Below, piece after piece: positions 22,487-31,424 of a DNA stretch of 60,862 bases (within the stretch, counting starts at the first letter, position 1; every line of letters begins with the position of its first letter). Source of the stretch: Parachitinimonas caeni (lineage in GTDB: Bacteria; Pseudomonadota; Gammaproteobacteria; Burkholderiales; Chitinimonadaceae); NCBI RefSeq assembly GCF_030129945.1, contig NZ_JARRAF010000027.1, positions 1 through 60,862 of the forward strand, read 5' to 3'. The notes beneath the pieces were generated by a model. It was not told the DNA's origin, searched no databases, and saw only the letters and a list, made by a program, of their open reading frames with translations. The position numbers and the translations under genes are program-made.

Positions 22487-24883
22487 TTACTTCTGTTTGT
22501 TGACCCACTGATGCACGCTACGCTCGAACGGGGCAATGACCTGTTCGGGGGCGTTGGTGCCCTTGCGAGTCTGGCTGGCAGTGGTAAAGACGGCTTTACC
22601 ATCGTTGCTGACCTTGGCGGATACGGCGTATTCGCCAACCGGCAGATCGGCCAGGCTGGCCGTGTAGTGGCCGTCGCCGGCACGTAGATCAGGTGCCACC
22701 CCGTCATCGCGGTACTCGACGTTGGCTTTCACGACTTTGCCGGTGTCTGCTGCCTGCACGGTGCCGACCACTTTGGCCCCCTTCACCGACAGCGGACCGG
22801 ACAGCTCCACCACGGCGGTCAGCGGACGACTGTCTTCGGCGGTGCCGCCAAACAGGTCAAGAATGGCCGTGAGCTTGGATTTGACGGTGGAGGTCAGGAA
22901 TACCGGCTCGACCAAGGCCTTGCTGGCAGTCACCTGGCTCTTCCATTGTCCCGCACGTGCAGTGAAGCGGCGGTCAACCACAAACTCCACAAAGTCTTCG
23001 CCTTCCGGCTGCACATAGCTCACACCTACGGGCAGCTGGTCTGGGCGGATCTGCTGTCCGTTAGGGGCGATCAGGCTGAAGCTCAGCTTGCCGTCGTCTT
23101 CCTGGCTCCAGCTGGCCTGGAAGTGCACGGAATCATCGACATCGGCACTGGAAATAATGCTGCTCAGGCTCTGGCTTTGTCCGGCGGCCAAAGTGTGGCC
23201 GGCATCGTCGTTCACCAGCTGTACTTCATCGCCCTCGGCGTTGTGGATGACGTCAGCCGCTGCGCGCAGCAGGTCTCCAGGTTTGCTGGCTTCGCGGAAT
23301 TCCCCAACGGTCTGGTTGGCCACATCAAACAGCGACAGGCGGTCTGCGGTGCTGGAGAAGCGGTTGGGCGATGCGAACAGGCCGCCAAAGCTATCGAGCA
23401 GCGCTACCGGGTGGATGGCGACTTTGGCATCGCGGAAAGCCTGGACGGTTGCCTTGTTGACGGTCTGGTTGGCGGTGGTGAACAGCAGCACATTTGGCGT
23501 ATCGCCATCACGCACGACGGTTTTCATCAACTCCAGCGAGCGGTCGAGGGCGGCTGACAAGTCGCGCTTGGCCTTGGGCAACCAGGTTTCGACCGGACCC
23601 AGTTCGGCTATGGTTCTGCCGTCATAAAAATACAGCTTGCCCTTGGCGACGCCGAGCGCATTGCCGGTTGGGTAGAGGCGGTAGTAGTAACCGCCGCCGG
23701 TCATCGAGACCGGCCCCTTGGGGAACAGATGCGGCAGGGCGGCCTCACCGTAGTCGAACAGACGGTCGCCGGCGACGGTATCGCTGACGCTGCTGTCCTG
23801 GGTGATTTTACCCAACTGCGTCTTGATGGCATGGCGTTCGCTGGCACTGCTGAGCCGGGTCGTGGCAACCGTCAGTTGGTTGGCAAACGGGTAGGTGATG
23901 ACCGCTACCCGGCTGTTATCACCGGCTTTGCTGACGACTTGCTGTGCAGCATGAATCTGCGCGTCGAGCTGAGCCTTGCTGGTGGTGGTGTCAATCACGA
24001 TCAGGTTGATCGGGCCGCTGGCGTTGGCGGCAGCAAAACCCGAGTTGGCGGTGGTGGGCGCATCGCTGCTACCCATGTAGACGACTTTCAGGTCGTTCTC
24101 CCAGCCACTGGTGGGCTGAGTCAAAGCGGCGCTAGAGGTTGGAACCGGCATATGGCGGAATGCTTCAAATGAAATACGGTTGGGATAGTTTGCCGGACTG
24201 TTGGTGGGTGCGCTGGTGAGGGTTTCCCAGGCAGATTGCTGGTACATCCGATAGTGTGCGGTTTTGCGCGTTGTGGGGTCCGTGTAGTCCTCGGCAGTGC
24301 TCAGGTGGGCAAATCTGATCTGGTCTTGCATCACGGTGTTCTTCGGGGTATCGCCATCCTGTGGGGAGCCCGGATCAACCGAGGTTCCTCCTTGTTCCCG
24401 ATACTCATCAAACAGACCCAATACATAGTGGCCGTACTCGTGGGCCAACGTCTTGCCATGATCAATCGCGGTTTCGTTGGTGCCGGCAAACATTTGATTG
24501 CGGCAGCCCTTGCAGTGGGTTAGACCTGACACATGGGCATTGGCCCGGCCATCTCTTATCAGATACTGGATATCGGTGTTGTCCATGAACTGGCTGTTCT
24601 TATAAACGTAGACCGTGCCGAGCATTTGCCGGCCTTCGGTCATCGTGTACAGGCTCTTGGACGACTGCTTGATGATTTCTTCCAGAAACGCCTTGTCACG
24701 ACCTGCTGGCGGTGCGTCGAAATCCCAGTCGATCGACATCACCAAATCGAGCACGTTGACGTTGCGTTGTGCGTCGTAGTGAATCTTGGTCAGCGGGTGT
24801 TCAGCAGCCTGAGCAGTCAAAGCCCAGCAGCTCAAGGCCAGCGTAGTCAGAGTAAAGCGCGCAGGAAGGCGACGAAACAGCAT
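22487..24883 (-). CDS. Secreted CLCA-like zinc metalloprotease with vWA domain
   Basis: 798 aa. Signal peptide ending AQA around residue 27. Residues 30-280 resemble the N-terminal domain of calcium-activated chloride channel regulators, with zinc motif HEYGH at 148-152 followed by LGLFDEY, the CLCA signature, and paired Cys (THCKGCRN). A vWA-like domain follows (LIVIDTTTSKAQLDAQIHAA) whose MIDAS is degenerate (DTTTS, not DxSxS). The C-terminal Ig-like part contains YRDDGVAPDLRAGDGHYTA, as in choice-of-anchor proteins. ATG 24883 follows GAGAGGAAAACATC. It probably self-processes and acts outside the cell. Confidence 0.8.
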   Translation of the reverse strand: MLFRRLPARFTLTTLALSCWALTAQAAEHPLTKIHYDAQRNVNVLDLVMSIDWDFDAPPAGRDKAFLEEIIKQSSKSLYTMTEGRQMLGTVYVYKNSQFMDNTDIQYLIRDGRANAHVSGLTHCKGCRNQMFAGTNETAIDHGKTLAHEYGHYVLGLFDEYREQGGTSVDPGSPQDGDTPKNTVMQDQIRFAHLSTAEDYTDPTTRKTAHYRMYQQSAWETLTSAPTNSPANYPNRISFEAFRHMPVPTSSAALTQPTSGWENDLKVVYMGSSDAPTTANSGFAAANASGPINLIVIDTTTSKAQLDAQIHAAQQVVSKAGDNSRVAVITYPFANQLTVATTRLSSASERHAIKTQLGKITQDSSVSDTVAGDRLFDYGEAALPHLFPKGPVSMTGGGYYYRLYPTGNALGVAKGKLYFYDGRTIAELGPVETWLPKAKRDLSAALDRSLELMKTVVRDGDTPNVLLFTTANQTVNKATVQAFRDAKVAIHPVALLDSFGGLFASPNRFSSTADRLSLFDVANQTVGEFREASKPGDLLRAAADVIHNAEGDEVQLVNDDAGHTLAAGQSQSLSSIISSADVDDSVHFQASWSQEDDGKLSFSLIAPNGQQIRPDQLPVGVSYVQPEGEDFVEFVVDRRFTARAGQWKSQVTASKALVEPVFLTSTVKSKLTAILDLFGGTAEDSRPLTAVVELSGPLSVKGAKVVGTVQAADTGKVVKANVEYRDDGVAPDLRAGDGHYTASLADLPVGEYAVSAKVSNDGKAVFTTASQTRKGTNAPEQVIAPFERSVHQWVNKQK

Positions 24884-25312
24884 GATGTTTTCCTCTCGAA
24901 TTTGCGTATTTTGGTTAACAGAATCGGATGCGGAGTCTGAATTCGTGACCGGTCTGTACGATGGCTTGTGGCCGCCGACCACCAGAAAACTGATTGCTGT
25001 GCAGCTTAAACGGGGCCTTTGAGAGGCGTGCTAAGCGATGACTAACTTCTACACCTGGGGAGTCTGGAGGGGGCGGTAGTGCGGAAAAATGCTGTGATCG
25101 GAAGGCGGGTCCGGCAAAAGTGGAATGTTTATTTTCTGTTTAAAAACAATTAGTTGCGTTCAGGTTAGGGTTTTGTTAGTGCGATGGGGGTGGCCGGTTT
25201 GTCGCGGTTGGTAAAGCGAGCGATCATGGCCAAACGGTCAGGAGCCGTGTGTCCGACAGGATGCACGTGGCGCTTCCAAGCCGGGCGGGTTGAGGCCCGC
25301 CAGAAGCAAACT
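24884..25312. other. Gap between recC and the metalloprotease gene
   Basis: About 430 bp. No ORF looks genuine. The part near 25120-25160 is AT-rich, with TTTAAAAACAATTAG. The promoter of the minus-strand metalloprotease gene is probably here, but no clear motif was found. recB and recD are not present. Confidence 0.4.
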
Positions 25313-28300
25313 TCAGTCGGCATCTGCTGCGTCACCCGGCTCGCCCTGGCTTTCCTCGGCGCAGGCTAGATAGGGGTCGAGTAGTTGAATGGCCAGAGTC
25401 TCGAATCGCTGGTCGAAGGGATCAGTGTTTCGATAGGCCAATTGGCAGAACGGGTTGTCGCCATCCCCGCGCTGATATTCATCGCCGGCCCAGGCTTTGC
25501 GTGCGGCAGCCAGTGCTGCCTCGGGCGTGAGTTCGGCCTTGCGGGAAGACTTGCCCCTACCTTTCTTCGCGGTCGTGGCGTTGTCGGTTTCCGTGACGGC
25601 GGCCTGGGCTTGTTCGGCGCGCAGGGCGGCCATATTGCGGGCGTAGATCCAGCTGCAGGTGTAAGGGAAAAAATGCAGCGCTTGCTGCTGGCCCTCGCTC
25701 CAGGCCCGTAGCCAGTCCAGCAGGCGCTCGCGCGCCTCTGCCACTGGGGGTAGCTTGACTTCGATATCGTTGCAGACCAGACGACTGCAAGGTTCGACAC
25801 CGGCAGGCCGCACAATATTGAGCAGCAGGTGTTTGAGCCAGAGCGCGACGCGGTTCAGATTGCTCAAGTCTTCCAGCGAGATGGTGACGAGGCCGGCGCG
25901 GGAGAGTCCATCCAGCCAGCCTACCAGCCGATACCCGCCCAGTTGCAGATCGACTTCGACCGGAGGCAGGCGCTCCCCAGCCAGTGCCGAATGCCAGACG
26001 GGTGCCCGTTGCTGCAAGGCCATCCAGGTTTGTTCTGCCAGCTGGCTGCCGGTGGCGCCATGCGGTAACAAGCCGCCGGCGCGGGCGACGCGTTCGAAGT
26101 CAGCCTCGTTGCCCTGTTGTTGCCACAGCGTAAAGCCCATCTGCCGGAGGGTGCGCTGGGTGGGCTTATCCAGATCGAACGGTTCGCGTGGCTCGGGCAG
26201 GGTGTCGGACTGCCACAGTTTCAGGCCTAGCCGGGTTTGTAGCAGCTGTCGGGCGGGATGGCTGAAAAAGCGCAGCAGCTCGCTGAACTCGATCGGCCCG
26301 GCGGCGGGCGGCGGTAATGGACTGTCGATCAGCGGGCTGGGCAGGTCCGTCCCACGGCCGGCCAGTCGGGCTGCCGCCAGCCAGGCTGGCGAGAACCCCG
26401 GATACCGGGGGTCATTGCTGAAGTAGCGCACATCAAAGGGTTGCAGGGCGTGCTCGATCAGAATCTGGCGGGAGGCCGGCTGGCCCGCTTCGGTCTGCCA
26501 GCTGCCATCGATGACGTCGAGCAGATCGGCCACCAGAACCGAGGGAGGCAGTTCGGTGTTGCTGCGAACATCGCGGCCGGTATACGACAGATGCAGGCCA
26601 TCGCGAGCAGCCAGCAGCGTTTCCAGAAACAGGTAGCGGTCATCCAGCCGGCGTGAGCGATCCCCCCGGCGGGGACGTCGGGCGATCAGGTCGAATCCCT
26701 GCGGACGGGATTCCCGTGGGAAGGCCCCGTCATTGAGCCCGACCAGGGCAATGACCCGGTAGGGCAAGGTACGCATTGGCACCAGTGTGCAGAAGGTGAC
26801 GCCGCCGGTGAGAAAGCCCGATGCGCCGGCGGCTTCATCCAGAGCGGGCTTGAGCCAGCCCAGAACCGTGTCGATGCCTACCGGGAGCTGGCAGCCTGCC
26901 TGCAGGGCGATGGCAGCCAGCTCCAGCAGCGCATCACGCAGGCGCTTGAGTGCAATTTCCTCATCGTTGTCGGGGGCCAGCAGTTTGTCGAAACCGGCGC
27001 TGATATGGTCTGCCCATTCTGTCAGCGGCCGTGGTTGGCGCAGGCTGTGGCTCCAGCTGGCGAGCGCCCGCAGGCAGGCAGCCAGCTGGCCTGCCAGTTG
27101 CGCACCACCCCCTTCCACCTCGTCATAGGGCAATACCCCCCCAAACAGGGGCAGGCTGGTCTCGGCCGCCTCCTGCGGCAGGGCGTAACCGAGCAACAGG
27201 CGGTCCAACCCTTGCTGCCAGGTGTGCTCGGCGGTTGCGGGTAAGCCGGCTTGGGCCCGGCTGTCCGGTGTGAGGCCCCAGCGCACGCCGGTCGCGACCA
27301 GCCAGGTGCGCACCAGGGGCAGATCCTGTTCCTGTATGCCGAATTTCCGACCCAGCGCCGGCAGCTCCAGCAGGCTGGCAATGCGGTCTACCTCGAAGCG
27401 GCTTTGCGGCAGGGACAACAGGTCCAGCGTGCCCGCCAGCAGGGGCGACTCGGCCAGGCCGCCACGATCGGCAATCGCATAGGGAATGTAGGGCTCGCCC
27501 TCGCGCCGACCGAATACAGCGTCGATATAGGGCGTGTATTGCTCGATATCCGGGCATAGCACGGCAATCTGCGAAGGTGGCAGGTCGGGATTGGCCTCAA
27601 GTCGTGCCAGCAGCTCGTCCTTGAGGACTTCAATCTCCCGTTGCAGGCCGTGACAGCTATGGATGCGGATGGAGTGATCGCTCGCTGCCAGGGTGCGCTT
27701 ATGGCCATCCGGCATGGCCAGCGCCAGTACTTCGGCTTGCAAGGTTTCCAGCAGACTGTTGGTGGGCAGCGCGTCGCTGAAAATACCGTGGGTGTCGGGG
27801 AAGCGCTCGGCGATGGCATCGAAAAATTCCCGGCCTTGCTTGCCCAGCGCTGCCAGCAAGGGATTGCCGATTTCCAGATACAGTGCCGCCGGGTCGCGGT
27901 CGGCGGCCAGACGGGTGATCTCGGCCGGGTCGCGGATGTCCCCCCAGGCTTCACGGCAGGGGTTCTGCGCAAAAATGCAGACGTCGATGCGGCTGGCGAG
28001 CGCTTCGAGAACATCCAGATAAACCGGCGGCAGATTGGTGACACCAAACAGCACGATCCGCTCCGGCAAATCTATCGGGGCCGCAGCGCGCAGACGTTCG
28101 ATCAGACCGCGCAGTAAATCGACACGGTGACGGTCTGGGCTGGCCTGATCCAGCCAGCGCCAGAGCGCGGCCTGCCAGGCTTCATCCTCTCCCAGCCCCT
28201 GCAGCTCGCCCTTTTCCCAGGCGGCCACCCAGTCGGGCCGGTACACCAGGTATTGATCGAAACAGTCGGCAATCCGCTCGGCCAGTTCCAGTCGCCGCCG

Positions 28301-28657
28301 CTCATCGCCCCCTTGCAGAAACTCCGCCAGACGATGATCGAGTTCGTGGGCCGGACGATCTGCCAGCCAGTCGAAGATGCGCCAGGTCAGCACTTGCGGG
28401 GAAAACGCCGAGCGGGCATCCAGCGGCCCGAGTGCCCGTAGCGACAAATCCCAGAGAAAGGTGGCGGGCAGGGGAAATTGCACGTTGGCGCAAATTCCGA
28501 AGCGCCGCGCCAGCTCCAGCGTCAACCAACGTCCCATGCCTTTGGCTTGAACGATGACGACTTCCTGTGCCAGTGGATTGGCTGGCGGTGTGGCCAGGAC
28601 GGCAGCCAGGAGTTCGGCCAGTGTTTCGATACGGTCGGATTGATAAAGATGCAGCAT
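25313..28657 (-). CDS. recC: RecC, exodeoxyribonuclease V gamma subunit
   Basis: 1114 aa, the usual RecC length. RecC recognises Chi and splits the duplex in RecBCD. The N-terminus LHLYQSDRIETLAELLAAVL is typical, followed by KGMGRWLTLELARRFGICAN and FPLPATFLWDL. Later come AVLCPDIEQYTPYIDAVFG, PYAIADR, TGGVTFCTLVPMRTLPYRV with LNDGAFPR, and near the end NPFCQLAYRNTDPFDQRFE. I start at ATG 28657 because the conserved start is there; an ATG at 28687 adds ten unlike residues. recB and recD are not adjacent on either side. Confidence 0.93.
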   Translation of the reverse strand: MLHLYQSDRIETLAELLAAVLATPPANPLAQEVVIVQAKGMGRWLTLELARRFGICANVQFPLPATFLWDLSLRALGPLDARSAFSPQVLTWRIFDWLADRPAHELDHRLAEFLQGGDERRRLELAERIADCFDQYLVYRPDWVAAWEKGELQGLGEDEAWQAALWRWLDQASPDRHRVDLLRGLIERLRAAAPIDLPERIVLFGVTNLPPVYLDVLEALASRIDVCIFAQNPCREAWGDIRDPAEITRLAADRDPAALYLEIGNPLLAALGKQGREFFDAIAERFPDTHGIFSDALPTNSLLETLQAEVLALAMPDGHKRTLAASDHSIRIHSCHGLQREIEVLKDELLARLEANPDLPPSQIAVLCPDIEQYTPYIDAVFGRREGEPYIPYAIADRGGLAESPLLAGTLDLLSLPQSRFEVDRIASLLELPALGRKFGIQEQDLPLVRTWLVATGVRWGLTPDSRAQAGLPATAEHTWQQGLDRLLLGYALPQEAAETSLPLFGGVLPYDEVEGGGAQLAGQLAACLRALASWSHSLRQPRPLTEWADHISAGFDKLLAPDNDEEIALKRLRDALLELAAIALQAGCQLPVGIDTVLGWLKPALDEAAGASGFLTGGVTFCTLVPMRTLPYRVIALVGLNDGAFPRESRPQGFDLIARRPRRGDRSRRLDDRYLFLETLLAARDGLHLSYTGRDVRSNTELPPSVLVADLLDVIDGSWQTEAGQPASRQILIEHALQPFDVRYFSNDPRYPGFSPAWLAAARLAGRGTDLPSPLIDSPLPPPAAGPIEFSELLRFFSHPARQLLQTRLGLKLWQSDTLPEPREPFDLDKPTQRTLRQMGFTLWQQQGNEADFERVARAGGLLPHGATGSQLAEQTWMALQQRAPVWHSALAGERLPPVEVDLQLGGYRLVGWLDGLSRAGLVTISLEDLSNLNRVALWLKHLLLNIVRPAGVEPCSRLVCNDIEVKLPPVAEARERLLDWLRAWSEGQQQALHFFPYTCSWIYARNMAALRAEQAQAAVTETDNATTAKKGRGKSSRKAELTPEAALAAARKAWAGDEYQRGDGDNPFCQLAYRNTDPFDQRFETLAIQLLDPYLACAEESQGEPGDAADAD

Positions 28658-28709
28658 GCCTGGGGCGGAATCGGGAAGGCAGGCCAATGCCCGCGAAAGT
28701 GCCGAGTAT

Positions 28710-28847
28710 AGGCCCTGTTGCGAGACTTGATGCAGCGGGGCGCCGTCAGGGCTCGCTTATTTAAGCTCGCTAAACCGTGCTTACCCTGCCTCGCCCCACC
28801 CCAAAACGCGGCCCGACGCGACCGGAAGCAAAACCTCAACAGAGCCT
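28710..28847. repeat. MITE-like repeat, 138-bp copy
   Basis: Left end AGGCCCTGTTGCGAG (degenerate). Right end, on the minus strand, AGGCTCTGTTGAGGTTTTG then CTTCCGGTCGCG. The inside shares the CTTATTTAAGCTCGCTAAAC and CCCTGCCTCGCCCC segments with the longer copies. It sits 50 bp upstream of recC. Confidence 0.7.
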
Positions 28848-29446
28848 GGTTTGAATGGCCTGGGTTTATGGCTTGGCCATTTGTGCGCGCTTATTTAGTT
28901 AACGTTACTGCCTGACAAAATTAGCCGGTGCTAATTAATAACTACTCTATATTGCAATTTACTAATACTTGAAGTGTTGCAGAAATGTGATGATGGGTCG
29001 GATGGCCTAACTGCATGGGTATTCAGTATGAATCATGAAGTTTCAGTCGTTTTACCTATGCAAGTGCTGGGTGGGCAATCGTCCCTCAATCGGGATCGCT
29101 GTGCGCCACGCACTCATCCCCTTGTCTTGAAAGAGTAATCTGCCTTGACGGATAAGGGGTAGGCAAGGAAGATTGGGGTTTTCCCTTAGTAAAACAGTCT
29201 TGCAATCCGGATGCTTTGGGCGGCTTGTAAAACGGCTGTTGGATAAATAAGTAAATCGCACCGCATTTGATGTAAGCCTGGTGGTTTTTATTCGACCAAG
29301 CCATGCCCGGATAGACCGGGGTTTGGCCGATTCAGTAAAAATGAATCTCAATAAGACAAAATATAATCAGACAGAACAGGGGCGACCGCAGGTCAGGCGA
29401 GGCAGGTGCCTGATGGCGCGTCCTTGAGACGGAGACAGCGAAACCC
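28848..29446. promoter_or_regulatory. Upstream region of luxR with a palindrome
   Basis: About 600 bp without a credible gene. It holds a palindrome AATTAGC-CGGT-GCTAATT at 28919-28936 and AT-rich stretches near 29220-29260 and 29340-29370 that could hold the luxR promoter. No CTG-N10-CAG lux box was seen in it. Confidence 0.4.
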
Positions 29447-30223
29447 ATGAGCACGACATCAGATAAGGAAGGTGGTTGTTCGGCCTACGCCATAGAGAGG
29501 GCCTTGTCGCTGTTCGAGGACTTACTGGCTGTGCAGAGCGTTGAGGAACTGCACCGGACGGTGCGCCAGATCACGACCAAGCTGGGCTTCGAGCATTTTC
29601 TGTACGGCGGCTATGTCCGGGTGGAGGGCGTTCAGCCGGTTGAATTCATCCTCTCCGGCTATCCTGAGCCGTGGATGGAACAATATAAACAGTCGAACTA
29701 CATCGAGATTGACCCGATCGTTGCGCATTGCATTCGTGGCAAGCGGCAGACTCCGCTGGTCTGGAATGAGCATCTGTTTGAAGGTAAGGAACGCTTGCAA
29801 CTGTGGGAGGAGGCGCGAGCTTACGGCTTGCAAAGTGGCATCAGTCTGCCTCTGCATGTGCGATCCGGTGAGGATGCGCTGTTCTCGGTGGCCAACCCGA
29901 CAACCAGCCCGGCCGGGGCGGACTATCTGGCGGCCTCATTAGGGATGGCCCAGCTTCTGGCGAATTACACCTACGAGGTCGTGCGCCGGCTGGTGCTGGA
30001 CCAGCATCAGATGGAGATCCCGCGTGCGGCACTGACCGAGCGCGAGCAGGAATGCCTGACCTGGGCCGCAGCCGGCAAAACGGCCTGGGAAACGGCGGCG
30101 ATCCTGACGATTTCCGAGCGCACCGTGCGTTTTCATCTCGACAACGTCATTCGCAAGCTCGGCGTCAATAACCGCCGGCAGGCGGTAGCCCGTGCGGTCT
30201 CGCTGGGGCTGGTACATCCCTGA
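29447..30223 (+). CDS. luxR: LuxR-type acyl-homoserine-lactone receptor
   Basis: 258 aa. The autoinducer-binding domain covers about residues 15-180 with the invariant residues in place: W and Y in WMEQYKQSNY, DP in IEIDPIV, W in PLVWNEHLF and G in YGLQSGISLP. The C-terminal LuxR HTH reads LTEREQECLTWAAAGKTAWE, ISERTVRFHLDNVIRKLGV. It should bind an acyl-homoserine lactone and control the downstream genes. It lies 505 bp before luxI on the same strand. Confidence 0.93.
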   Translation: MSTTSDKEGGCSAYAIERALSLFEDLLAVQSVEELHRTVRQITTKLGFEHFLYGGYVRVEGVQPVEFILSGYPEPWMEQYKQSNYIEIDPIVAHCIRGKRQTPLVWNEHLFEGKERLQLWEEARAYGLQSGISLPLHVRSGEDALFSVANPTTSPAGADYLAASLGMAQLLANYTYEVVRRLVLDQHQMEIPRAALTEREQECLTWAAAGKTAWETAAILTISERTVRFHLDNVIRKLGVNNRRQAVARAVSLGLVHP

Positions 30224-30488
30224 AACCCATTCCGGCAGGCCGTTGCAACGGCCTGCCGTGATGGCCCCATTTCCCTTCGTATCTCCATCCTTCCTGATCC
30301 GACTACCAGGTTCTGCAAACCTTACCTCAACAAAACCCAGCCCTTGCTGAGTGCCGGGCAGGGTCTCTCCGATGATTTTCCCCCACGCTGGCCAGCAGGC
30401 CCAGCTGCCTTGGCAAGAGGGTGTGCCGGCACCTGTCAAACAAGAATCATTTTCTTGTCTATTTAAATAATGGTTGGGCAGTCGGGAC

Positions 30489-30508
30489 ACCTGTCAGAAA
30501 CGCCAGCT
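30489..30508. promoter_or_regulatory. Lux-box-like element 1
   Basis: ACCTGTCAGAAACGCCAGCT: CTG, ten bases, CAG. It shares CTGTC and GCCAGCT with element 2. Confidence 0.5.
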
Positions 30509-30657
30509 TGCCTGGAATGGATTTTGTTTATTTGTACTTATTTAAAATGTAAATAGTTATCCTGCTTTTTCTATTTGGCGAACTTTTGAAGAATTTATTG
30601 TTTGTAAGTGATTGTTTTGTATTGATAAAAGATCAATTTTAAAATCGGGACATTTTA

Positions 30658-30677
30658 CCCTGTCGCTTTTGCCAGCT
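30658..30677. promoter_or_regulatory. Lux-box-like element 2
   Basis: CCCTGTCGCTTTTGCCAGCT: CTG, ten bases, CAG, about 50-70 bp before the luxI start, a usual position for a LuxR-activated synthase promoter. Confidence 0.55.
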
Positions 30678-30728
30678 AGTGACAGGTTCGGCGTTGCGGT
30701 TTGATTGCGGTCATAGGAGGAAACGACC

Positions 30729-31415
30729 GTGAGTCTGAATTTTGCAGCCCAAGCCAGTGCCCTGGCGGTATTAAGTCAGTACCCCGACCATTCGGATGTC
30801 GATTTGCAAGACCTGTTTCGTTTGCGCTGCCAAGTATTCCGTGGCCGCCTGGAATGGGATGTGCAAACTCAGAATGGGCTGGAAAAGGACGACTACGATC
30901 ATTGCAACCCGGTTCACATCATCGCCCGACAGGCCGATGGCGAAATTGCGGGCTGCTGCCGTCTGCTGCCTACTACCGGCCCCTACATGCTGCGCGACAC
31001 CTTTCCCCAGTTGCTTGGCGCGCATGCCGCCCCTCGCGACACCGCCATCATGGAGATCAGCCGCTTTGCGGTTACCCAGGCACCCCGCCACGGCTTTGGC
31101 TTTACCGATGTGCCCCGTCAGCTGATCAAGGCCATCGTCGCCTATGCCCTGCAAAACCGGATCAACCATTTTGTTTTTGCCACCACGGTAGGGTTTGAGC
31201 GGCTGATCCGCCGGCTGGGTGTCCATTGCTACCGTCTGCACGAGCCGATGCAGGTGGGTATCGAAAAGAGCGTGGCGCTGTGGTTCAGCATCGACGACGT
31301 CACGCTCAAGGCGCTGGGCCACAGTGCAGAGGCGCTGATTGCCGGCCAGGGCTGGGAGTCCTGTGAAGTACGGCTGGCTGGCGATGCCGGTGTGGCATCG
31401 GCCTTGCGTAACTGA
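30729..31415 (+). CDS. luxI: LuxI-type acyl-homoserine-lactone synthase
   Basis: 228 aa. Makes an N-acyl-homoserine lactone from SAM and acyl-ACP. Conserved LuxI residues are all visible: R and F in LRCQVFRGRLEW (with W), D and D in EKDDYDHC, R in GCCRLLPTTGPYMLRDTFP, and E and R in IMEISRFAV. Start is GTG 30729 after AGGAGGAAACGACC. It is followed nine bases later by the first biosynthetic gene, so signal production and the cluster are probably on one transcript. Confidence 0.95.
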   Translation: MSLNFAAQASALAVLSQYPDHSDVDLQDLFRLRCQVFRGRLEWDVQTQNGLEKDDYDHCNPVHIIARQADGEIAGCCRLLPTTGPYMLRDTFPQLLGAHAAPRDTAIMEISRFAVTQAPRHGFGFTDVPRQLIKAIVAYALQNRINHFVFATTVGFERLIRRLGVHCYRLHEPMQVGIEKSVALWFSIDDVTLKALGHSAEALIAGQGWESCEVRLAGDAGVASALRN

Positions 31416-31424
31416 GGGGCCGCC

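Larger units (their letters stand above)
30224..30728. promoter_or_regulatory. luxR-luxI intergenic region
   Basis: 505 bp without a gene. It ends with the strong ribosome site AGGAGG 10 bp before the luxI start. It contains the two lux-box-like palindromes listed separately, plus a third half-site ACCTGTCA near 30431. The middle (30530-30650) is AT-rich. Confidence 0.5.

Noticed and set aside
29052-29351. 99-aa minus-strand ORF upstream of luxR
   Set aside because: No ribosome site, no recognisable domain, and Arg/Thr-rich composition typical of non-coding reading.
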